A stretch of DNA of 64,000 nt from Anaeromyxobacter diazotrophicus (GTDB lineage Bacteria; Myxococcota; Myxococcia; Myxococcales; Anaeromyxobacteraceae), in contig NZ_BJTG01000006.1 in the NCBI RefSeq assembly GCF_013340205.1, positions 292,338 through 356,337 of the forward strand. Direction: 5' to 3'. Below, piece after piece: positions 45,901 through 52,220 of the stretch; position 1 is the first letter of the stretch, and the number at the start of each line of letters is the position of its first letter. The position numbers and the translations under genes are program-made. The notes under the pieces are model-generated. The model searched no databases, was not told the origin of the DNA, and saw nothing but the letters and a program-made list of their open reading frames with translations.

Positions 45901-45999
45901 ATCGACGCGGTCGACCCGGGCGCAGGGACGCAGGAGACCAAGGCGTGCCTCGTCAACGTGGTGCGCGCCGAGCGGGCGGAGGCCGTCGCGTCGCGCTAG
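42961..45999 (+). CDS. fdnG: Formate dehydrogenase catalytic subunit, selenocysteine-containing, Tat-exported
   Basis: A 1012-aa molybdenum/tungsten formate dehydrogenase alpha subunit, read through an in-frame TGA (43531-43533) as selenocysteine 191. The residues before and after it (VEHQARL-U-HSPTVPSLGASFGRGAMTNHW) align with E. coli FdnG (..NQARV-U-HGPTV..FGRGAMTNHW). A Tat signal SRRSWLKLAAGGSAGL, a [4Fe-4S] site CNFCSVGC..C, and MGD-binding segments (VLLIEGSNTAENH; YALGMTQHT; LLWTVGQNPMVTN) follow. The molybdopterin-binding C-terminus includes MTSSIAEHWCAGSTTRN. AAGGAGTGGAG precedes ATG 42961. Automatic calling would split it into two frames. Oxidises formate outside the inner membrane. 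Confidence 0.96.
43531..43569 (+). promoter_or_regulatory. SECIS element for selenocysteine insertion
   Basis: Immediately after the UGA, CGTCCCC (43545-43551) pairs with GGGGGCG (43557-43563) around the loop AGTTT. Counting the U of UGA as 1, the loop G and U fall at positions 23-24 and a U at position 17 is opposite G. These are the positions contacted by SelB in the E. coli fdhF element. This supports true recoding rather than a frame break. No selA, selB or selC is in the window. Confidence 0.88.
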
Positions 46000-46019
46000 C
46001 GACCGCGAGGAATACGACA

Positions 46020-48179
46020 ATGTCCAAAGCCACGCTCATCGACATGACGAAGTGCGTCGGGTGCCGCTCGTGCCAGGTCACCTGCAAGCAGTGGAACGAC
46101 CTGCCGGCCGAGAAGACGCAGCTGCAGCCCGGGCTCGGGCTGCAGAACCCGCGCAAGCTCTCCGCCAGCACCTTCACCGTGCTCCAGTCGCACGAGGTGG
46201 AGGACGCCGCGGCGCCGGGCGGCCTCCGCTACCTCTTCGCGAAGCGGCAGTGCATGCACTGTGACGAGCCGGCCTGCGCCTCGGCCTGCCCGGTCACGGC
46301 CATGCACAAGACGGCGGAAGGGCCGGTCGTCTACGACGACGCGAAGTGCATCGGCTGCCGGTACTGCATGTGGGCCTGCCCGTTCGGCGTGCCCACCGCG
46401 GAGTGGGACTCGCTCGCGCCCAAGATCCGCAAGTGCACCCACTGCTACGACCGCCTCTCGCAGCCCCCGCCCGCGGAGCGCAACGGGCAGGCGCTCAGCG
46501 ACGAGGATCGCAAGCGGTTCGCCGCCGCCCACGCCGTCCCGGCCTGCGTGAAGCAGTGCCCGGCCGGCGCGCTGCAGTACGGCGACCGGGAGGAGCTGCT
46601 GAAGGAGGCCCGCGCCCGGATGGCCAAGGCGCCGGGCAAGTACGTCGACCACATCTACGGCGAGAAGGAGGCCGGCGGGACGGGCATGCTGTACCTGTCG
46701 CCGGTCGCGTTCGACCAGCTCGGGTTCCCGGACGTCGGGACGAAGAGCTACCCGGCGCCGTCGAAGGTGGCGCTGGGCGCGGTGCCGCCGGCCGTCATCG
46801 GCGTCGGCCTCGCCCTCGGCGGCGCCTACGCCGTGTCGAAGCGCAAGCTCGAGGTGGAGAAGGCGGAGGGCAAGGCCCACGACCACCACCCCGAGTTCGC
46901 CCCGCTGCAGAAGAAGCTGTGGACGCCCGCCAACCTCGCGCTGGCGGCGCTCATGGCGTTCGGCGGCATCTCGTTCCTCGCCCGCTTCGCCCTCGGGCTC
47001 GGCGGCGCGACGAACCTCTCCGACACCTACGCCTGGGGCCTCTGGATCGTCTTCGACCTGGTGTGGATCGCGGTCGCCGCCGGCGCGTTCGCCACGGCCG
47101 GCCTCATCTACGTCCTCCAGCGGAAGGACCTCTACTCCATCGGCAGGTCGGCCGTGCTCATGGGCCTGCTCTCCTACTCCTTCGTCACGGTCACGCTGCT
47201 CGCCGACCTCGGCCTGCCGTGGCACTTCTACCAGCTCGGGCTGCAGGCGCCGGAGCACTCGGCCATGTTCGAGGTGTCCTGGTGCGTCGGCCTCTACGTG
47301 ACCGTGCTCCTGGCCGAGTTCCTGCCGGTGCCGTTCGAGCGGTGGGGCCTCACCAAGGCGCAGGCGATCTGGAAGAAGTGGGCGCCCTGGTACGTGGTGT
47401 TCGCGCTCACCCTGTTCGTCTTCCTGCTCTCCCGGAACGTCGCCTACGCGGCGGTCGCGGCGGCGGCCTTCGGCTTCCTGGCCTGGGCCTTCCGCACCAA
47501 GGACGGTGAGAAGCCGCAGCCCATCTTGCTGGCCATCGCGGCGGTCACCTTCTCCACCATGCACCAGAGCTCGCTCGGCTCGCTCTTCCTGCTCATGCCG
47601 GACAAGCTCGCTCGGCAGTGGTGGTCGCCGGTGATGCCGGTGTCGTTCTTCCTCTCGTCCATCGCGGCGGGCGTGGCGCTCGTGATCCTGGTCGAGATGT
47701 GGATCGCGAAGGCCTGGAAGCGGGAGCTCCGCGTGGCGCAGCTGGCGGCCCTGGGCAAGGTGGCCTTCTGGGCGCTCCTCGTGTTCGAGGCGTTCCGGCT
47801 GGGCGACCTGGCCGTCCGCGGCCAGCTCGCGGGCGCCTTCGCGGGCCCGAAGTCGGGCCTCTTCGCGGCCGAGGTCGTGCTGGGCGGCGTCCTGCCGCTG
47901 GCGCTCCTCGCGACCGACAAGGCGCGCCGGAGCCCGGGGCTGCTCGCGCTCGGCGCGGCGCTCGCCTGCGGCGGCGTGGTCTTCAACCGCGTCAACGTGG
48001 TGATGTTCGCGATGAACCTCAAGGGCATCGCCCCCGTCTTCGAGCCGCAGGCGTACGCGCCGAGCGTCTTCGAGTGGGGCGTCTCGGTGGGCCTCGTCGC
48101 GGCCACCATCTTCCTCTTCGGCCTCGGCGCGCGCCTCATGCCGGTGTTGCCGAAGGAGGAGGCCGCGAGCCCCCGCTAG
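46020..48179 (+). CDS. Fused formate dehydrogenase iron-sulfur (FdnH/HybA-like) and NrfD/HybB-like membrane subunit
   Basis: A single 719-aa frame joins two normally separate subunits. Residues 1-~250 are a four-cluster ferredoxin: Cys12/15/18/22, 78/81/86/90, 110/113/116/120, and 139/142 with 176/180. Residues ~260-715 contain about ten membrane helices of NrfD/PsrC/HybB type (DTYAWGLWIVFDLVWIAVAAGAFATAGLIYV; EHSAMFEVSWCVGLYVTVLLAEFLPVPFERW; TMHQSSLGSLFLLMPDKL). There is no haem-b FdnI. It should pass electrons from formate to menaquinone. It starts 20 bp after the catalytic gene. The Fe-S half has no signal, so it would ride with the Tat substrate or face the cytoplasm. Confidence 0.92.
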   Translation: MSKATLIDMTKCVGCRSCQVTCKQWNDLPAEKTQLQPGLGLQNPRKLSASTFTVLQSHEVEDAAAPGGLRYLFAKRQCMHCDEPACASACPVTAMHKTAEGPVVYDDAKCIGCRYCMWACPFGVPTAEWDSLAPKIRKCTHCYDRLSQPPPAERNGQALSDEDRKRFAAAHAVPACVKQCPAGALQYGDREELLKEARARMAKAPGKYVDHIYGEKEAGGTGMLYLSPVAFDQLGFPDVGTKSYPAPSKVALGAVPPAVIGVGLALGGAYAVSKRKLEVEKAEGKAHDHHPEFAPLQKKLWTPANLALAALMAFGGISFLARFALGLGGATNLSDTYAWGLWIVFDLVWIAVAAGAFATAGLIYVLQRKDLYSIGRSAVLMGLLSYSFVTVTLLADLGLPWHFYQLGLQAPEHSAMFEVSWCVGLYVTVLLAEFLPVPFERWGLTKAQAIWKKWAPWYVVFALTLFVFLLSRNVAYAAVAAAAFGFLAWAFRTKDGEKPQPILLAIAAVTFSTMHQSSLGSLFLLMPDKLARQWWSPVMPVSFFLSSIAAGVALVILVEMWIAKAWKRELRVAQLAALGKVAFWALLVFEAFRLGDLAVRGQLAGAFAGPKSGLFAAEVVLGGVLPLALLATDKARRSPGLLALGAALACGGVVFNRVNVVMFAMNLKGIAPVFEPQAYAPSVFEWGVSVGLVAATIFLFGLGARLMPVLPKEEAASPR

Positions 48180-48241
48180 CCCGCGGTCGTGACGGTTCCC
48201 GGGCCGCTCCCCGACCTCCCCGCTGCTGGGGACGGGGGGCG

Positions 48242-48260
48242 GCCCGGATTTTTTCCGGGC
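48242..48260 (+). terminator. Hairpin GCCCGGA-T5-TCCGGGC between the fused subunit and fdhE
   Basis: Seven-base perfect arms around a TTTTT loop. It lies 62 bp after the fused-subunit stop and 34 bp before fdhE. The uridines are in the loop rather than after the stem, so it may be an RNA-processing or stability element that lowers fdhE expression rather than a full terminator. Confidence 0.4.
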
Positions 48261-48293
48261 GGCGTCGCGCCGCTCGCAGCACGGAAGGACGCC

Positions 48294-49139
48294 ATGGACG
48301 AAGCCCTGCAGCGCTGGATCGCGGCGCACCCCTACCTGAAGCCCCTGGCCCGCTTCCAGGCCGCCGTGGACGAGGCGGTGGCGGCGGTCCCCGTGCCGCC
48401 GCTCGCGCCGGCGCGCCTCGACGCGTACGCGGAGGATCACGCGGCCGGCGTGCCGCTCCTCCACAGCGCCGCGGCCGCGGTCGACCTCGCGCCCGCGGGC
48501 GCGCAGCTCGCCGAGGTGGTGGCGCGGCTGGCCGAGGGGCCGCACCCGGAGAAGCTGCGCGCCGACGCGGAGGCGCTGCGCCAGCTCCTGCGCTCCTCGC
48601 CGGACGCGCGCGCGGCGGCGCTCGCGTTCGTGCGCGGCGACGCGGAGCCGGCCGGCGCCGTCGCGCAGGCGGGGCTGCTCCGGTTCCTCGGCTGGTCGGC
48701 GCTCCGGGCGACGCTCGCGCCGGTGCTGGGCGCGTACGCCGCGTGGCGCGCCGCCGCCGCCGCGGGCGGCGAGGATCCCTGGCGGCGCGGCGAGTGCCCG
48801 ACCTGCGGCGCGCCGCCGCCGCTCGCCCAGCTGTCGAGCGACGAGCAGGGCCGGCGGAGGACGCTCACCTGCGGCTGCTGCGCCACGACCTGGGCCTTTC
48901 GCCGGACCGGCTGCCCCTTTTGCGGCAACGAGTCGCTCGAGCGCCTGGGCGTCCTCGAGCTGGAGGGCGAGGACCGGCTGCGGCTCGACACCTGCGGCAG
49001 CTGCGGCGGATACCTGAAGACTTACGCGGGTGAAGGCGAGGAGCGGGTCTTCCTGGCCGACTGGACCACGCTCCACCTCGACCTGGTGGCGCGGGAGCGG
49101 GGATTGAAACGGGCGGGCGCGTCGTTGTACGACCTGTAG
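48294..49139 (+). CDS. fdhE: Formate dehydrogenase accessory protein FdhE
   Basis: A 281-aa cytoplasmic protein needed for assembly of respiratory formate dehydrogenase; FdhE is a rubredoxin-like iron protein that interacts with the selenoprotein subunit. The N-terminal half is helical. The C-terminal half has the paired cysteine knuckles: CPTC (168-171), CGCC (193-196), CPFC (207-210) and CGSC (234-237), followed by YLKTY and a closing DWTTLHLDLVARERG. Family identity is strong from this Cys pattern plus position directly after the structural genes. FdhD, the other maturation factor, is not in the window. Confidence 0.93.
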   Translation: MDEALQRWIAAHPYLKPLARFQAAVDEAVAAVPVPPLAPARLDAYAEDHAAGVPLLHSAAAAVDLAPAGAQLAEVVARLAEGPHPEKLRADAEALRQLLRSSPDARAAALAFVRGDAEPAGAVAQAGLLRFLGWSALRATLAPVLGAYAAWRAAAAAGGEDPWRRGECPTCGAPPPLAQLSSDEQGRRRTLTCGCCATTWAFRRTGCPFCGNESLERLGVLELEGEDRLRLDTCGSCGGYLKTYAGEGEERVFLADWTTLHLDLVARERGLKRAGASLYDL

Positions 49140-49175
49140 GGGTAATCCGCACCGTGGGGGTGGCAACCCGAGGGG

Positions 49176-49198
49176 GCGTGACTAGGTTGGCCTCACGC
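49176..49198. promoter_or_regulatory. GCGTGA-N11-TCACGC inverted repeat upstream of the LuxR-type gene
   Basis: Six-base perfect arms one and a half helical turns apart, about 100 bp before the ATG at 49300 and just after fdhE; a possible site for a dimeric regulator. Confidence 0.3.
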
Positions 49199-49299
49199 GG
49201 AGCAAGCGGCCGGGTAGGGGGCGACGAGGAGACCCACCCGCCGAAAGGTCGTACCACGGACGGGCCGGCAGGCCCTCAAACAGCAGAAGGACGCGTCCC

Positions 49300-49641
49300 A
49301 TGCCCCACATCGACGTCGAGATCCTGGCTCCCTTCACCGCCAAGTACCTGGAGGGCTCCACCCTCACCCCGGCCGAGCGCGCCGAGGTGCTGAGGATGGC
49401 GCAAGGCTTCGCGTGCAAGGACTCCGCGGCGGCCGCGGGCGTCTCCCCCGAGACGATCCGCGCGCGGCGGAAGCGCATCTACCGGAAGCTCGACGTGGCC
49501 GGCTCGGGCGAGCTCATCTCCAGCCTGCTGATGACGTCCCTCAACATGCTGTCCCGCGGCGAGCGGATCGAGCCGCGGCCGACGGTCACCTCGCAGCCGG
49601 CGGTGCAGCCGGAGCAGAGCTCGGCCGTCCTGGCGCGCTAG
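49300..49641 (+). CDS. Stand-alone LuxR/GerE-type helix-turn-helix protein
   Basis: A 113-aa protein that is little more than a GerE DNA-binding domain: LTPAERAEVLRMAQGFACKDSAAAAGVSPETIRARRKRIYRKLDVAGSGELISSLL (about 22-77), with the recognition helix SPETIRARRKRIYRKL. It has a short N-terminal strand and a Ser/Pro-rich tail but no receiver, PAS or autoinducer domain. GAAGGACG precedes the ATG. Its position 160 bp after fdhE suggests control of the fdh operon, but this is only proximity. A GCGTGA-N11-TCACGC inverted repeat lies upstream at 49176-49198 and may be its own operator. Confidence 0.8.
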   Translation: MPHIDVEILAPFTAKYLEGSTLTPAERAEVLRMAQGFACKDSAAAAGVSPETIRARRKRIYRKLDVAGSGELISSLLMTSLNMLSRGERIEPRPTVTSQPAVQPEQSSAVLAR

Positions 49642-49758
49642 GCCAGGGCGCTCGCAGGGACGCGTGACGCGGTCGCGGGCGAGCGGGCGCCGGGAGGCGT
49701 CCCGCCGCCTCGCGCCGCGCCGGGAGCACGCGGGCGCGCCGCGCGCCCCCTCGCGCGT

Positions 49759-49764
49759 TAGACA
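49759..49764 (+). promoter_or_regulatory. -10-like hexamer 6 nt before the SDR gene
   Basis: TAGACA is followed by CGCGCG and ATG 49771, with no Shine-Dalgarno sequence in the preceding bases; a candidate leaderless promoter. Confidence 0.42.
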
Positions 49765-49770
49765 CGCGCG

Positions 49771-50565
49771 ATGGATCTCCAGCTGCGGGGGAAGCGCGCG
49801 GTGGTGACCGGCTCGACGGCGGGCATCGGGCTCGCCGTCGCGATCGAGCTGGCGCGCGAGGGCGCGGCCGTGGTGGTGAACGGCCGGACCGCCGCGCGCG
49901 TCGAGCAGGCGATGGCGCGCGTGCGCCGCGAGGCGCCGGGCGCGGAGGTGGCGGGGGTGGCCGCCGACCTCGGCAGCGCGCGCGGCGCGGAGCACGTGGC
50001 CGCCGCGGCGCCGGACGCCGACATCCTCGTCAACAACGTGGGCATCTTCGAGGCGAAGCCGTTCGCCGAGGTGCCGGACGCGGACTGGCTCCGTTTCCTG
50101 GAGGTGAACCTCCTGTCCGGCGTCCGCCTCTCCCGCCACCACCTCCCGCGCATGCTGGAGCGGCGCTGGGGCCGGGTCCTGTTCATCTCGAGCGAGAGCG
50201 CGCTCCAGATCCCGGCCGAGATGATCCACTACGGGGTGACGAAGACCGCCCAGCTCGGCCTCGCGCGCGGGCTGGCCGAGCTGACGCGCGGGACCGCCGT
50301 CACCGTGAACGCCATCCTGGCCGGCCCGACCGCCAGCGAGGGGGTGGGCGAGTTCGTCGCCGGGCTGGCGCGGCAGCAGGGCAAGGGCGCGGACGAGGTC
50401 GAGCGCGACTTCTTCCGCGAGGCGCGGCCGACCTCGCTGCTCCAGCGCTTCGAGACCCCGGAGGAGATCGCGTCGCTCGTGGCCTTCGTCGCGAGCGAGC
50501 GCGCCTCGGGCGTGAACGGGGCCGCGCTCCGCGTCGACGGCGGGGTTGTCCGGGCCATCGTCTGA
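49771..50565 (+). CDS. Short-chain dehydrogenase/reductase
   Basis: A 264-aa classical SDR. The cofactor site is TGSTAGIG (13-20) followed by VVNGRT, whose Arg suggests NADP. NNVGIF is the NNAG equivalent, the active-site Ser lies in VLFISSESA, and YGVTK gives the Tyr/Lys pair. The C-terminal half (NAILAGPTASEGVGEFVAGLARQQGKGADEVERDFF...ETPEEIASLVAFVASERASGVNGAALRVDGG) is like 3-oxoacyl-ACP reductases and related oxidoreductases. Substrate unknown. Monocistronic, followed by a strong hairpin. Confidence 0.92.
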   Translation: MDLQLRGKRAVVTGSTAGIGLAVAIELAREGAAVVVNGRTAARVEQAMARVRREAPGAEVAGVAADLGSARGAEHVAAAAPDADILVNNVGIFEAKPFAEVPDADWLRFLEVNLLSGVRLSRHHLPRMLERRWGRVLFISSESALQIPAEMIHYGVTKTAQLGLARGLAELTRGTAVTVNAILAGPTASEGVGEFVAGLARQQGKGADEVERDFFREARPTSLLQRFETPEEIASLVAFVASERASGVNGAALRVDGGVVRAIV

Positions 50566-50606
50566 TGGCGCAGCCCAGTTGAAGTGACGCTTGCGATGGG
50601 GGGTGT

Positions 50607-50634
50607 TTGCGGGGGGAGAGTTCTCCCCCCGCAA
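50607..50634. terminator. Strong bidirectional hairpin between the SDR gene and the hopanoid operon
   Basis: Perfect 13-bp arms, TTGCGGGGGGAGA (50607-50619) and its complement (50622-50634), with a two-base turn. It lies between the stops of convergent genes. Read in either direction the stem ends in TT or AA, giving a short U-rich end. A second repeat, CTCACGGCGG/CCGCCGTGAG (about 50663-50714), directly follows the hopanoid operon stop. Confidence 0.6.
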
Positions 50635-50718
50635 GTGAGGCGCCGAAGGCGCCGGACCTGATCTCACGGCGGGGCGGCGCCGCCGCGATCAACTCGACCG
50701 AGCGCCGCCGTGAGGCGG

Positions 50719-51435
50719 TCAGGGTGGCCGGGCCGGCAGGCCGGCCGCGGCGTGCGCCCGCCAGCCGGCGCGGAGCTGGGCGCGCCAGCTCAGGCTCTCG
50801 CGGATGAAGGCGGCGGCGCGCCCCGGCGCGCGCACGGCCTCGAGCGCGGCGCGGGCGCCCTGCGCCACGCGCGCCGGCGCGCCCTCGGCCGAGAGCGCCC
50901 GGGCGAGCTGCCGCCCCAGCGGCGCCAGCGGGCGGCCGGGCGTGTCGGTCACGAGCCGCAGGACGAGGAACGGGATCCCCGCCGCCCCGGCCACCTCGCC
51001 CAGCGCCGCCGACTCCATGTCCACCGCGGCCGGCGGCCCGAGGCCCGCGACGGGCCCGGCCAGCGCCTCGCCGGCGGTGAGCAGCTGGCAGGCGGTGGCG
51101 CCCGCCGCCACCCGCAGCAGGCCCGGCGGGAGCACCACCTCGACGGCGCGCCCGCCGGCGAGCCGGTGCAGGCTCGAGGCGGTCACCCACGCCAGCGGGG
51201 CCACGCCCGCGGTGAGCGCGCCGGCGAAGCCGGTCGAGACGGCGAGCGCCGCCCTGGGCCGGGGCGGGCGGCCCACCACCCCCGGCCCGCCCTCGAGCCA
51301 GCGCGCCAGCGCCGCGGCGGCGCGGGCGGGGCCGACGCCGGTCTCGAGGACCTCGAACCCGGCCGCCCCGGCGTCGGCGATCCCGCGGCGGCACGCGTCC
51401 GCCTCGGTGCCGGTGGCCGCGCAGACGACGATCAC
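50719..51435 (-). CDS. hpnG: Hopanoid-associated phosphorylase/nucleosidase HpnG
   Basis: A 238-aa protein of the purine nucleosidase/phosphorylase fold: VIVVCAATGTEADACRRG at the N-terminus, ETGVGPARAAAALARWL, AVSTGFAGALTAGVAPLAWVTAS, and the purine-site AAVDMESAALGEVAGAAGIPFLVLRLVTD with the diagnostic DMES-type Met-Glu. HpnG removes adenine from adenosylhopane to give the ribosyl form. It is last in a ten-gene operon holding shc and hpnH, and its GTG start overlaps the preceding stop by four bases. The operon context makes HpnG much likelier than MTA nucleosidase. Confidence 0.88.
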   Translation of the reverse strand: MIVVCAATGTEADACRRGIADAGAAGFEVLETGVGPARAAAALARWLEGGPGVVGRPPRPRAALAVSTGFAGALTAGVAPLAWVTASSLHRLAGGRAVEVVLPPGLLRVAAGATACQLLTAGEALAGPVAGLGPPAAVDMESAALGEVAGAAGIPFLVLRLVTDTPGRPLAPLGRQLARALSAEGAPARVAQGARAALEAVRAPGRAAAFIRESLSWRAQLRAGWRAHAAAGLPARPP

Positions 51436-52220
51436 GCCAGGCTGCTCCGCGCCCGGAAGCGCCACGCCAGGGTCGCGAGCGTCGCGGCGATCACGGCGCC
51501 GGAGGCGGCCGCCAGCGCGTGGTCCTCGATCGCGAGGGTGACCACCAGGTTGAACGCGAACACGCCGGCGTAGACCGCGTACACGGCCCACACGAAGCGC
51601 GGCGAGACGCGCCGCCACGGCCCGGCGCACCAGGGCAGCACGCGCAGCGCGAGCTGGAACGCCCACTGGCTCGCGGCGCCGACGAAGAACCAGCCGGCGA
51701 AGTTGGCGGCGGTCACGCCGAAGTAGAAGCCCCGGTACGGATACTCGTAGACGCGCCCGAGGAACCACTTCTCGCCCTGGAGCGCGACCGGGTCGATGAC
51801 GACGTCGAGCAGCATCATCACCAGCCCGCCCACCAGCGGCGTCGACGGGCGGCGCAGGCCGGGCCACTCGCCGCGGGCCAGGGCGTCCGGCGGCGAGCGC
51901 AGCGCCGCCGCCAGGGCGAAGCTGAAGTAGGAGAGGAAGACGAACGAGAGGGAGTCCCAGAACGGCACGTTCGCGATCCACAGCTCGCGCGTCCGGGTCT
52001 CGTCGAAGTAGCGGTACGGGCCGAAGGGGAAGCCGTTGCGCGTGGAGCTGAACTCGCAGCCGAAGGCGATGAGCCAGGTCGAGACGGCGAAGGTGAGGGT
52101 GCGCCGCAGGCCGAGCTGGTGGCCGGCGAAGGCGAGGAAGCAGGCGAAGAACGCGTAGACGTAGGGCCGGTGCACCACCGTGCCCCACAGGAGCGAGAGC
52201 CCGGCCGCGGCCACGGGCAC
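51432..52220 (-). CDS. CruF-like carotenoid biosynthesis membrane protein (DUF422)
   Basis: A 262-aa protein with about seven membrane helices. The conserved stretch TWLIAFGCEFSSTRNGFPFGPYRYFD and the later GGLVMMLLDVVIDPVALQGEKWFLGRVYEYPYRGFYFGVTAANFAGWF are hallmarks of the carotenoid 1,2-hydratase-like CruF/bisanhydrobacterioruberin hydratase family (PF04240). Such proteins hydrate terminal double bonds of acyclic polyprenoid chains. Here it is inside a hopanoid operon: its GTG abuts the shc stop and its stop overlaps hpnG. It may act on a carotenoid or on a hopanoid or squalene intermediate; the former is established for the family, the latter is my inference. Confidence 0.82.
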   Translation of the reverse strand: MPVAAAGLSLLWGTVVHRPYVYAFFACFLAFAGHQLGLRRTLTFAVSTWLIAFGCEFSSTRNGFPFGPYRYFDETRTRELWIANVPFWDSLSFVFLSYFSFALAAALRSPPDALARGEWPGLRRPSTPLVGGLVMMLLDVVIDPVALQGEKWFLGRVYEYPYRGFYFGVTAANFAGWFFVGAASQWAFQLALRVLPWCAGPWRRVSPRFVWAVYAVYAGVFAFNLVVTLAIEDHALAAASGAVIAATLATLAWRFRARSSLA

